From NCBI GenBank assembly GCA_002813285.1, contig PHTZ01000001.1, positions 4,091,501-4,155,500 on the forward strand: DNA of 64,000 bases. The letters run 5' to 3'. The notes under the pieces were generated by a model, which was not told the DNA's origin, ran no database searches, and saw only the letters and a list, made by a program, of their open reading frames with translations. Shown here piece after piece: positions 46,566 to 55,534 of the stretch. The DNA comes from Flavobacteriaceae bacterium MAR_2009_75 (lineage in GTDB: Bacteria > Bacteroidota > Bacteroidia > Flavobacteriales > Flavobacteriaceae). The translations under genes and the position numbers were made by a program. Each line of letters opens with the position of its first letter. The first letter of the stretch is position 1.

Positions 46566-47876
46566 ATGAAAACGAAAAAGAAAAGTAATTCTACAGAATC
46601 TGTTCTTTCTAGAAGAAAATTTTTACGAAATAGTGCCCTAGCGGCCGGTTTGGTCACCATCGTACCCCGACATGTACTTGGGCGCGGTTTCGTGGCACCA
46701 AACGACAGAATCAATTTAGGCTATATCGGTTTGGGTAAGCAAGGTAGTATTCTTTCCAATCGTTTCACAGGTGAAACTCAGGCGCAAGTGGTGGCCGGGA
46801 GTGATGTGTGGACTTCTAAAATGGAACGTTTTAAAACTATAGTTGAAGGCTATTATGCCGAGAAAAGAAATATTAAAGAATACAATGGGGTAAAAACTTA
46901 TTTGCATTACGGGGAAATGTTAGAAGATAAAAATATTGACGGTATCGTAGTAGCTACCCCTGACCACTGGCATGCCATACAATCTATTGATGCCATGAAT
47001 GCCGGAAAAGATGTGTATTGCGAAAAACCCTTGACCAATACAATTGTTGAAGGTAGGATGATGGTGGATGCGGCAAAGAAAAATAATACCGTTCTTCAGG
47101 TAGGAAGTATGCAGCGCTCTTGGGAAAAATTTAAAAAAGCACAAGAAATTGTTAGTTCGGGTAAATTAGGCGATATCAAAAAAGTTCTGGTGAATGTGGG
47201 CGACCCTGCTAGAGCATATGATTTACCTGTTGAACCTACACCGGCCGGAATCGACTGGAATCTCTGGTGTGGTCCTGCACCATTGTTGACCTATCACCAT
47301 ACCGTTGCCCCAGAGGTTGTAGATAAGTATCCTGATTGGCGAGATTTTAAAGAGACTGGCGGTGGAATTCTCTCCGATTGGGGCGCACATATGTTCGATA
47401 TCGCCCAATGGTGTTTGGGTATGGATAGAACAGGGCCGGTAAGCTATATTCCTCCTAAAGACCCGAATGCCGTTCGCGGTCTACAGATGTTCTATGAAAA
47501 CGGAATTGAAATGGTACATGAGGATTTCGGTAGAAAATGGGCCGTCCGTTTTATTGGAACGGAAGGTTCTATGGATGTAAGTAGAGGTTTTCTAGAAACT
47601 ACTCCCGCCAATATATTAATGCCCGAAGGCGGTGACCCTAAAGAACTTTTTAACGATAGGGGCAATCACTACGAAGATTGGTTGACGGCTATCCGAAATC
47701 AAGGTGAAACTATTTGTGATGTCGAAACAGGTCATCGCTCTGCGACAGTTTGTAATGTTGCAAATATCGCTTATGAACTGGGTAGGTCATTGGAATGGGA
47801 TCCAGTGAAGGAAAAATTCAAAGGCGATTCTGAAGCCAATAAACTGTGTAAACGGAAGAACAGAAAATACGCCTAA
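46566..47876 (+). CDS. Tat-exported Gfo/Idh/MocA family oxidoreductase
   Basis: The 436-residue protein has a twin-arginine signal (SRRKFLRNSALAAGL, residues 15-29) and a Rossmann domain (LGYIGLGKQG). The EKP motif has Lys154, TPDHWHA lies nearby, and the C-terminal GGGILSDWGAHMFDIAQW carries a His typical of the family. Export with bound cofactor fits Tat-type members, which are known in Bacteroidota as secreted glycosidase-like (GH109 type) or dehydrogenases with tightly bound NAD. It ends the sulfatase-GH105 operon, 4 nt ahead of a terminator. The exact activity is unknown. Confidence 0.85.
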   Translation: MKTKKKSNSTESVLSRRKFLRNSALAAGLVTIVPRHVLGRGFVAPNDRINLGYIGLGKQGSILSNRFTGETQAQVVAGSDVWTSKMERFKTIVEGYYAEKRNIKEYNGVKTYLHYGEMLEDKNIDGIVVATPDHWHAIQSIDAMNAGKDVYCEKPLTNTIVEGRMMVDAAKKNNTVLQVGSMQRSWEKFKKAQEIVSSGKLGDIKKVLVNVGDPARAYDLPVEPTPAGIDWNLWCGPAPLLTYHHTVAPEVVDKYPDWRDFKETGGGILSDWGAHMFDIAQWCLGMDRTGPVSYIPPKDPNAVRGLQMFYENGIEMVHEDFGRKWAVRFIGTEGSMDVSRGFLETTPANILMPEGGDPKELFNDRGNHYEDWLTAIRNQGETICDVETGHRSATVCNVANIAYELGRSLEWDPVKEKFKGDSEANKLCKRKNRKYA

Positions 47877-47880
47877 TAAA

Positions 47881-47908
47881 AAATGCGCCAATTGATGTTG
47901 GCGCATTT
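47881..47908 (+). terminator. Intrinsic terminator of the sulfatase-GH105-Gfo operon
   Basis: AAATGCGCCA at 47881-47890 pairs perfectly with TGGCGCATTT at 47899-47908; 8-nt loop, followed by CTTTATTT. It lies 4 nt after the stop codon and may also serve the convergent fcl gene on the minus strand. Confidence 0.9.
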
Positions 47909-47934
47909 CTTTATTTAAAGGGTTTTGGTCAAGA

Positions 47935-49017
47935 TTAACTATTGTACCAAGAATACATTTGGTTCAGCCCGTCTTGTAGTTCTATATTGTGTTTCCAGCC
48001 CAACCCATGTAGTTTGCTAACATCGGTCAGTTTTTTCATAGTGCCATCTGGTTTATCGGCATTGAACTGTAAGGCACCTTCAAAACCGACCATAGACTTT
48101 ATCATTTCGGCCAACTCTTTAATCGAGACATCTTTACCTGTACCGATATTAATATGGGTATTGCGAATTTCTTTTTGACCCGATTCATAGGTGTCATCAA
48201 AATTGCGGTTTTGCATGATGAAAACACAAGCTTCAGCCATATCTTCAGACCAAAGAAACTCTCGCATGGGTTTACCACTGCCCCAAATTTCTACGGCGAT
48301 TCCGTTTTCTTTGGCAACTATTCCATATTTACCCAACATAGTCTTGATTGCCGATTCGTCAGCGCTTCCATCAACAGATTCAATGGGTCTTGCGTTTAAA
48401 TCTTTTCGAATAGTGGCCCAATCTTGGTTCTCTAATGCCTTGCCTAAATGCATTTTTCGAATTAAGGCAGGTAATACGTGTGATTTTTCTAAATCGAAGT
48501 TGTCATTCGGTCCGTAAAGATTGGTAGGCATTACTGAAATGAAATTGGTACCGTACTGCAAATTATAGCTCTCACAGAGTTTGATTCCTGCTATTTTTGC
48601 AATTGCATAAGGTTCATTGGTATACTCTAAGGTGTCCGTCAGAAGATAATCTTCTTTCATCGGCTGCGGACATTCCTTCGGATAAATACATGTACTTCCC
48701 AAGAACAACAATTTTTTTACCCCATTAAGATAGCTATGATGAACTACATTGTTCTGTATCATTAAATTGGCATAAATAAAATCTCCTCTATAGGTATTGT
48801 TTGCAACAATGCCTCCAACTTTGGCCGCAGCTAAGAAAACGTAATCCGGTTTTTCTTTTGCGAAAAAAGTAGCTACGGCATTGGCATCGACCAAATCAAG
48901 CTCAGAATGGGTTTTCAATACGAAATTTGAAAATCCTTGAGCCTTGAGTTGTTTTAAAATGGCGCTACCTACAAGACCTCTATGTCCGGCAATATAAATT
49001 TTGGAACTCTTATCCAT
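47935..49017 (-). CDS. fcl: GDP-L-fucose synthase
   Basis: The 360-residue short-chain dehydrogenase converts GDP-4-keto-6-deoxymannose to GDP-L-fucose by epimerisation and reduction. The NADP motif is GHRGLVGSA (11-19) and the catalytic triad is Ser108 (GSTCIYP), Tyr137 and Lys141 (PYAIAK). It is longer than the E. coli enzyme by an insert around residues 205-240, a pattern common in Bacteroidota. Its partner gmd lies 5 nt upstream, so they form an operon. It probably feeds surface-glycan synthesis rather than sugar breakdown. Confidence 0.95.
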   Translation of the reverse strand: MDKSSKIYIAGHRGLVGSAILKQLKAQGFSNFVLKTHSELDLVDANAVATFFAKEKPDYVFLAAAKVGGIVANNTYRGDFIYANLMIQNNVVHHSYLNGVKKLLFLGSTCIYPKECPQPMKEDYLLTDTLEYTNEPYAIAKIAGIKLCESYNLQYGTNFISVMPTNLYGPNDNFDLEKSHVLPALIRKMHLGKALENQDWATIRKDLNARPIESVDGSADESAIKTMLGKYGIVAKENGIAVEIWGSGKPMREFLWSEDMAEACVFIMQNRNFDDTYESGQKEIRNTHINIGTGKDVSIKELAEMIKSMVGFEGALQFNADKPDGTMKKLTDVSKLHGLGWKHNIELQDGLNQMYSWYNS

Positions 49018-49022
49018 CTTTT

Positions 49023-50135
49023 TTATTCGAAGTAGTTCATGATGCGATAGCCACCTTCTTTCAAATAAGTGTCTTTCTTCATCAATTTCAAATCACTTTG
49101 CATCATGTCTTTGACCAGATCGGCCAACTCATATTTAGGAATCCACCCCAATTTTGTGTTTGCTTTAGTTGGATCTCCAATCAATAAGTCTACTTCAGTC
49201 GGTCTAAAGTATCTTGGATCTACCGAAACAACTTCACTGCCTATTTCTAACTGGTAATCAGGGTTGTTGCAAGCTTTTACATAACCTCTTTCGTCAACAC
49301 CTTCACCTTTAAATTCCACTTCGATTCCTGCTTCACCAAAACTCATTTTGACAAAATCACGAACCGTAGTCGTTTTTCCTGTAGCGATTACCCAATCTTC
49401 AGCTTCTTCAGCTTGAAGAATCATCCACATCATTCTAACATAGTCTTTTGCATGGCCCCAATCTCTTTTGGCATCTAAGTTACCCAAGTAAACCTTGTCT
49501 TGAAGGCCTAAAGCAATTTTAGAAGCGGCACGGGTAATTTTTCTGGTTACAAAAGTCTCCCCTCGAATAGGAGATTCGTGATTAAAAAGAATGCCGTTGC
49601 AAGCATACATACCGTAAGCTTCTCGGTAGTTCACTGTAATCCAATAGGCATACATTTTCGCAACCGCATAAGGGCTACGTGGATAAAACGGAGTAGTTTC
49701 AGACTGAGGAACCTCTTGAACCTTACCATAAAGTTCAGAAGTTGAAGCTTGATAAATTCTAGTCTTTTTTTCTAGACCTAAAAGTCTTACGGCATCCAAA
49801 ATTCTAAGTGTTCCGATTCCATCGGCATTTGCTGTATATTCAGGAGTTTCAAACGACACGGCAACATGGCTCATAGCAGCCAAGTTGTAGATTTCATCGG
49901 GTTGTATTTCCTGAATCAGTCGAATAAGGTTGGTGCTATCGGTCATATCACCGTAATGCAAATGTAGATTGCGGTTTTCTACATGTGGATCTTGATATAG
50001 GTGATCAATTCTATCAGTATTGAAAAGAGAAGATCTTCGTTTTAGGCCATGTACTTGATAACCCTTTTTCAATAAAAATTCGGCCAAATAGGCTCCATCC
50101 TGACCTGTTATACCTGTAATCAAACACTTTTTCAT
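49023..50135 (-). CDS. gmd: GDP-mannose 4,6-dehydratase
   Basis: The 370-residue enzyme makes GDP-4-keto-6-deoxymannose from GDP-mannose. The NADP-binding motif is [16 protein letters not shown] (7-22), with [15 protein letters not shown] as the nucleotide loop and active-site Thr132/Glu134 (STSELYG) and Tyr156/Lys160 (PYAVAK). Length and motifs match E. coli Gmd with a shift of one residue. It is the first gene of the fucose pair; the upstream region to 50369 shows no other gene. Confidence 0.95.
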   Translation of the reverse strand: MKKCLITGITGQDGAYLAEFLLKKGYQVHGLKRRSSLFNTDRIDHLYQDPHVENRNLHLHYGDMTDSTNLIRLIQEIQPDEIYNLAAMSHVAVSFETPEYTANADGIGTLRILDAVRLLGLEKKTRIYQASTSELYGKVQEVPQSETTPFYPRSPYAVAKMYAYWITVNYREAYGMYACNGILFNHESPIRGETFVTRKITRAASKIALGLQDKVYLGNLDAKRDWGHAKDYVRMMWMILQAEEAEDWVIATGKTTTVRDFVKMSFGEAGIEVEFKGEGVDERGYVKACNNPDYQLEIGSEVVSVDPRYFRPTEVDLLIGDPTKANTKLGWIPKYELADLVKDMMQSDLKLMKKDTYLKEGGYRIMNYFE

Positions 50136-50369
50136 TTGCTAAGAAGATTGGTTGTTTAAATTAATTGCACAAATATGAAGAATTAAATTATTAACAAAAA
50201 AAGTTGACTTCTGTATTTTAAATAAATTAAGGAATAGAAAATATGTCCCTTTGTTCATTAAGTATTTACACAAGATTAGAGAGTAAGACTAATAATACTC
50301 CGATACATAAAAATGTAATAAATTCTTACTCTGTAAATTCAGCAGATATTGTTTTGCGAGAAATTTTTA

Positions 50370-51743
50370 TCAATTAAACATTTTAGGAAGTGGGTGTTCC
50401 CAACCTTCCCGATAACTCCGTTGTAAAAGTTTCGTAGCTTCTGGGTCATTTAAAACGATTTGCTTCTCTTGGTCATAAGATAAGGGTCTTTGAAGTTGTA
50501 GTGCCATATTGGCCAATATACAGCTTGCCGTAGAAATATGACCTTCTTGAATATTGGCGACCGGCTTTTCACCTGTTTCGATGGCGGACAAAAAATCTAG
50601 CATATGACCTCTTGTAGCAGGTGCGGCATGCAATTCAATATCTTTTTCGGTTAAATCTTCAGGATATTTCTCCCGCTCATAGATGACATCTTTTTGAATT
50701 TTTTTTCCATCTCCAACTGGGATAAACTCGTATTGCATAACACTTGCTTTAAGCGTTCCCTTTTCGCCATAAATTTTAAAGGCCCAAGGGTATTCAGGGT
50801 CTGGTGGGGTACCCCATGATCTATGTTTCCAAATACACTCTAGCTCCTCAAATTCGAATACCGCATTTTGAGTATCGGTTATATTGGCCTTGGCATCTTT
50901 TTGTACATAAATACCGCCTGTTGAACTGATTCGTTTTGGCCAACCCAGGTCGAGCATCCACCGGACGGTATCTAACATATGCACGCACATATCACCTACG
51001 ATTCCATTACCGTACTCCATAAAAGCCCGCCATCTACGATGTGGCAAGCCGTCAAAGTCACGCATGGGGGCAGGCCCTGTCCACATATCATAGTCGAAAA
51101 AATCAGGTATGGGTGCTTCTGGTCGGTTTTTAGTGTCGCGCATGTGATAATAACAGCAAATTTCTACATGTGAAACTTTACCTAAAAGCCCAGCATCTAC
51201 AATGTTTTTTTTGGCTTCGACAAGGTGCGGAGTACTTTTGCGTTGAGTACCCACCTGTATTTCCTTGTTATACTTTTGTGCGGCCACTATTAAAGCCTCA
51301 CCCTCAACAACATCAACACTTATGGGTTTCTGAAGGTAGACGTGTGCACCTGCCTTCATGGCCTCAATGCCCTGTAGCGCATGCCAGTGGTCGGGTGAGC
51401 CTATAAGAACAATATCCAAGTCTTTTTCGAAAAGCATTTTCTTGTAGTCAGAAAAAGTTTTAGGCTTTTTTCCGGACTTCTGACGTTGACTGACCAGTTC
51501 TGCAGCTTCAGCAAGCATTTTCTTATCGACATCACAGAGCGACACTACGTCAACATTGGCGACCTGCATTAAACGGAATAGGTCGCTTTTACCATACCAT
51601 CCAGTGCCTATAAGCCCTACTCTCAGCGGCTTTTCACGATGCATTAGATCAATTCCGTATGAACCGAATGAAGTTAATGCTATTGCAGCAGATGTTCCTT
51701 TTAAAAAATTACGTCGGTTAATGTATATGTTCTTGCTTGGCAT
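50370..51743 (-). CDS. Tat-exported Gfo/Idh/MocA family oxidoreductase
   Basis: The 457-residue protein has a twin-arginine signal (NRRNFLKGTSAAIALTSFG, residues 9-27), a Rossmann motif (RVGLIGTGWYGKSD) and the family Lys139 in QKP rather than EKP. SPDHWHA and the C-terminal GDMCVHMLDTVRWML are also present. It is in the same family as the protein at 46566 but distinct in sequence. It is transcribed alone, divergently from the SGNH esterase gene, with 113 bp between them. It likely oxidises or reduces a sugar in the periplasm; the substrate is unknown. Confidence 0.85.
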   Translation of the reverse strand: MPSKNIYINRRNFLKGTSAAIALTSFGSYGIDLMHREKPLRVGLIGTGWYGKSDLFRLMQVANVDVVSLCDVDKKMLAEAAELVSQRQKSGKKPKTFSDYKKMLFEKDLDIVLIGSPDHWHALQGIEAMKAGAHVYLQKPISVDVVEGEALIVAAQKYNKEIQVGTQRKSTPHLVEAKKNIVDAGLLGKVSHVEICCYYHMRDTKNRPEAPIPDFFDYDMWTGPAPMRDFDGLPHRRWRAFMEYGNGIVGDMCVHMLDTVRWMLDLGWPKRISSTGGIYVQKDAKANITDTQNAVFEFEELECIWKHRSWGTPPDPEYPWAFKIYGEKGTLKASVMQYEFIPVGDGKKIQKDVIYEREKYPEDLTEKDIELHAAPATRGHMLDFLSAIETGEKPVANIQEGHISTASCILANMALQLQRPLSYDQEKQIVLNDPEATKLLQRSYREGWEHPLPKMFN

Positions 51744-51856
51744 TCTAAAAGTAAGTTTAAGTTGATTCTAAAGATATCTAAATCTAATCAAATAGAGGTG
51801 ACCTAATTAATAGGGATAAAATCTATATATTTAAACTAAAATTATTTCATACCATC

Positions 51857-53245
51857 ATGAAGCTCCACCAATTTTTATTGACCTTATTATTTGTTTTTTC
51901 GACCCAACTTACTATTGCAGAGGTAACTTTGCCGAACGTCTTGTCAGACGGAATGGTATTACAACGCAATGAAAACGTAAAGCTTTGGGGCTGGGCAAAT
52001 ACGGGTGAGAAAGTGCAAATTACGACCAGCTGGAATTCAAAAGAATATCAAGTTGAAACGTCTATTGCTGCAAAATGGGAAATTGAAGTTTCCACTCCCG
52101 AAGCAGGAGGCCCTTATACCATTACCATTAAAGGTGACGAGAATGAAGTGGTTTTAAAAAATGTTTTGATTGGAGAAGTGTGGGTATGCTCTGGTCAGTC
52201 GAATATGCAGTGGAGCGCAACTACTGCAGCGGGTATCGATAATGCAGAGCAAGAAATAAAAACTGCCAATTACCCTAACATTCGATTTTTTACGGTACCC
52301 CGTAGAACTTCGGAATATCCTCAAGAAAACCTTCCTGGAAGGTGGGATGAATGTACTCCGGAAACCATGAAAGATTTTAGTGCGGTCGCCTATTTTTTTG
52401 CACGAAGGTTGCAAGAAGAGCTTAATATTCCCGTAGGTCTTATTGATAATGCTTGGGGCGGCTCACCAGCCGAAGTATGGGCCACGAAATCTGTTTTTGA
52501 TGAAAATGATGATTTGAGAGAAGTGGCAAAAGAATTGGAAGACACTCCTTGGAGTCCTGTTACACCGTCATTTCTTTATAACGGCATGGTACATGCTTTG
52601 ACGCCTTTTAAAATTGCCGGTACAATTTGGTATCAAGGTGAATCGAATGTTAGTCGGCATGCACATTACAAGAAAATGTTTTCAGAGATGGTCGGTTCTT
52701 GGCGAAAAGCTTGGGGTTATAATTTTCCATTTTACTATGTACAAATTGCGCCTTATAAATATGACAATCCAGAAGAGGGTGCCCATTTGAGAAATGTTCA
52801 GCGAGAAGCATTGGAGGTTATACCAAACTCTGGTATGGTGGTCGTAAGTGATATTGCAACGGTAAATGATATTCACCCGCCTAACAAGCAAGACGTTGGT
52901 TTGAGATTGGCCAATTTAGCTTTGAAAAAAACATATAAGAGTTATGAGGATGAGGTGAACGGTCCACTTTTTAAAAAGCATCAAATAGCTGGCAAAAGGG
53001 TTGAGGTAACTTTTGACCATGCAGAGGGTTTGATTGTTAGAGGAAAAAAACTCACCCACTTTGAAGTTGCAGGTTCAGATGGAAAGTACCATCCGGCGAA
53101 AGCTACTATAAAAAATGACAAGGTGATTGTTTCTTCAAAGAATGTGCCTCAGCCAATTCATGTAAGATTTGCGTTTAGTAATACTGCCGAACCCAATTTG
53201 TTTAATGGGGCGGGACTTCCAGCATCCACATTCATCAGTGAATGA
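51857..53245 (+). CDS. SGNH-type sialate O-acetylesterase family protein
   Basis: The 462-residue secreted esterase (signal peptide 1-21) has the nucleophile motif GQSNMQWS (Ser115), AWGGSPAEVW (block with Gly/Asn) and the Asp-His motif VNDIHPPN. A beta-sandwich of about 90 residues precedes the catalytic part. This family (DUF303/SASA type) removes acetyl groups from sugars, including plant and algal hemicelluloses and pectins. It is divergent from the exported Gfo/Idh/MocA gene and is followed 58 nt later by the DUF255 pseudogene. Confidence 0.85.
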   Translation: MKLHQFLLTLLFVFSTQLTIAEVTLPNVLSDGMVLQRNENVKLWGWANTGEKVQITTSWNSKEYQVETSIAAKWEIEVSTPEAGGPYTITIKGDENEVVLKNVLIGEVWVCSGQSNMQWSATTAAGIDNAEQEIKTANYPNIRFFTVPRRTSEYPQENLPGRWDECTPETMKDFSAVAYFFARRLQEELNIPVGLIDNAWGGSPAEVWATKSVFDENDDLREVAKELEDTPWSPVTPSFLYNGMVHALTPFKIAGTIWYQGESNVSRHAHYKKMFSEMVGSWRKAWGYNFPFYYVQIAPYKYDNPEEGAHLRNVQREALEVIPNSGMVVVSDIATVNDIHPPNKQDVGLRLANLALKKTYKSYEDEVNGPLFKKHQIAGKRVEVTFDHAEGLIVRGKKLTHFEVAGSDGKYHPAKATIKNDKVIVSSKNVPQPIHVRFAFSNTAEPNLFNGAGLPASTFISE

Positions 53246-53303
53246 ATCTGTTTGCCGACGTTGCGGTCGGTAAATATTGTATTTTCGACAGATAAAAATT
53301 ACT

Positions 53304-55414
53304 ATGCAATTTAATTGTTCTAGACGCCTCATCTTACTTATAATTCTTGTGTTCACTTCATTCTATTCATGTAAAGAGAACCAAGAATCCGAAAAAATCG
53401 TGGAGCATAAATTCACTAATGCCTTGGTTGATGAGACGAGTCCCTATTTATTACAGCATGCACATAACCCGGTAAATTGGCGACCATGGAGCCAAAATGC
53501 GCTGGATGATGCCAAAAAAGAGGATAAGCTGGTATTGGTCAGTATCGGCTATTCTTCATGCCACTGGTGCCATGTGATGGAAGAGGAGACCTTTGAAGAT
53601 GAAGAGGTGGCCAAGGTTATGAACGAGAATTTTATAAGCATCAAGGTAGACCGTGAAGAACGCCCTGATGTCGATCAGATTTACATGACGGCTCTTCAAT
53701 TGATTTCAGGTAATGGGGGTTGGCCTTTAAATGTTATTACTTTACCAAACGGAAAACCTTTATATGGGGGCACGTATCACACCAAAGAGCAGTGGACGCA
53801 GGTCTTGACTAAAATTAACGATCTCTACAAGAATGACCCCGATAAAGCAGCCGAATATGCCGATATGGTCGCTGGCGGAATAGCAGAAACAAATCTCATA
53901 CAACCATCTAGTGATTTTTCCCTTCTTTCCAAAGAAGCATTGAACCATAGTGTGGAAAAATGGAGAGCTAATTGGGATCTCGAAAAAGGCGGGGATTCGG
54001 GTTCTCAAAAGTTTATGATTCCGTCTAATCTTAGCTTTTTACTTGATTATGCCGCCCTTTCAGGGGATGAGCAAGCAAAGGCCCATGTAGAAAACTCTTT
54101 AGATCAAATGGCCTTGGGGGCATCAATGATCATATAGGAGGAGGATTTTACCGCTATAGTGTAGATTCAGAGTGGAAAGTTCCACACTTTGAAAAAATGC
54201 TCTACGACAATGCACAGGCCTTAAGCCTGTATTCTAAGGCTTATACAATTTTCAAGAAGATAGAATATAAAAATGTAGTCTGGAAGACTATCGATTTTTT
54301 GAAAAATGAAATGAAAAATGATGGTGGGGGCTATTATGCGGCATTAAATGCCGATAGCGAAGGGGAAGAAGGTAAGTTCTATGTGTGGAAGCAAGAAGAA
54401 TTAAAAACAATTTTAGGGGATGGTTTTAATTTATTTGGTTCATATTATGACATTGCTGATGACACGGTATGGGAAGATGGAAATCATGTCTTACGTAGAA
54501 CCATGAGCGACTCAGATTTTATAGCGCAAAATAAAATAACTGGTAATGTATTGAATGCCGCTAAATCTGAATGGAAAAAGAAATTAATGAAAGCCAGAGC
54601 AAAAAGAACCCGACCGAGCACTGACGATAAAATCATTACTTCATGGAACGCTTTACTCATCACTGGGCTGGTAGATGCTTATAAGGCATTCGGTCAAAAG
54701 TCATTTCTATCGGAAGCCGAAAGTATATTTAAATACTTAGAACAGAATTCGTACCGCAATGAATTTCTTGTTCATACTTATAAACTGAGAAGCCAACAGA
54801 AAGAGGGTTTTTTAGAGGATTACTCATTTTTGGCTCAGGCCGCACTTCAGTTGTATACCGCCACCTTTAAAACGGAATATCTTGATTTTGCAAGAAAATT
54901 GACCGAGTTGGTAGAAATCAGGTTTGGCGACGAGGCTTCGGGAATGTACCGCTACAACGAAGGTGATGAGCTTATTGCTAAAATTATTAAGACCGATGAC
55001 GGAGTGCTTCCATCACCAAATGCTGTGATGGCCCATAATTTATTTGAATTAGGGCATATCGACTACAATACGAATTACACCGAAAAATCAAAGAAAATGC
55101 TTTCGGCCATGGTTCCGATGATTGAAGAAAGTGCTTCGAGCTATTCAAAATGGAATGCATTGTTACTACAAAATATCTTCCCTTATTTTGAGGTTGCGGT
55201 GGTAGGTGATGCCTCAAACTCATTGGTAGCTAGTTTAAACGAAAAACACCTTCCGAATACATTGGTGGTCGGTAGTGCTATTAGTAGTGAACTTCCACTA
55301 TTTAAAGACCGCTATGTAGAGGGTGATACTTACATTTATGTATGTCAAAACACTACATGCAAACTACCTGTGAGTACCGTACAACAGGCAATTGAGCAGA
55401 TGGCTGATTTCTAG
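53304..55414 (+). pseudogene. DUF255 thioredoxin-like lipoprotein (YyaL/SPATA20-like), single-base frameshift
   Basis: The frame from ATG 53304 encodes a lipoprotein signal (FYSC) and a thioredoxin-like DUF255 domain with a CHWC motif, but stops at 54137. The continuation, GGGFYRYSVDSEW and VPHFEKMLYDNAQAL, is found in the next frame and runs to 55414. The expected reading needs a six-G run where the sequence has five (54116-54120; MALG-GI-ND becomes MALGASM). So a single base is missing, by real mutation or sequencing error in a homopolymer. Intact proteins are about 670-700 residues. DUF255 proteins combine a thioredoxin domain and an (alpha/alpha)6 barrel; function unknown. The TTG at 53277 is an unlikely earlier start. 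Confidence 0.85.
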
Positions 55415-55534
55415 CCGATACTTTTTTGTTCTATTCTAATACATATTGTGCCAATATGCTATATCACATGTCTCAAACTGTATAAATATCATTTTTAATT
55501 TTTAAATTGTGGGCTAATTAAAACTAAACTAACT

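Noticed and set aside
47935-50135. fcl and gmd as part of algal fucose breakdown.
   Set aside because: They make GDP-fucose from GDP-mannose, a biosynthetic route; they are more likely for surface glycans and just lie between sugar operons.
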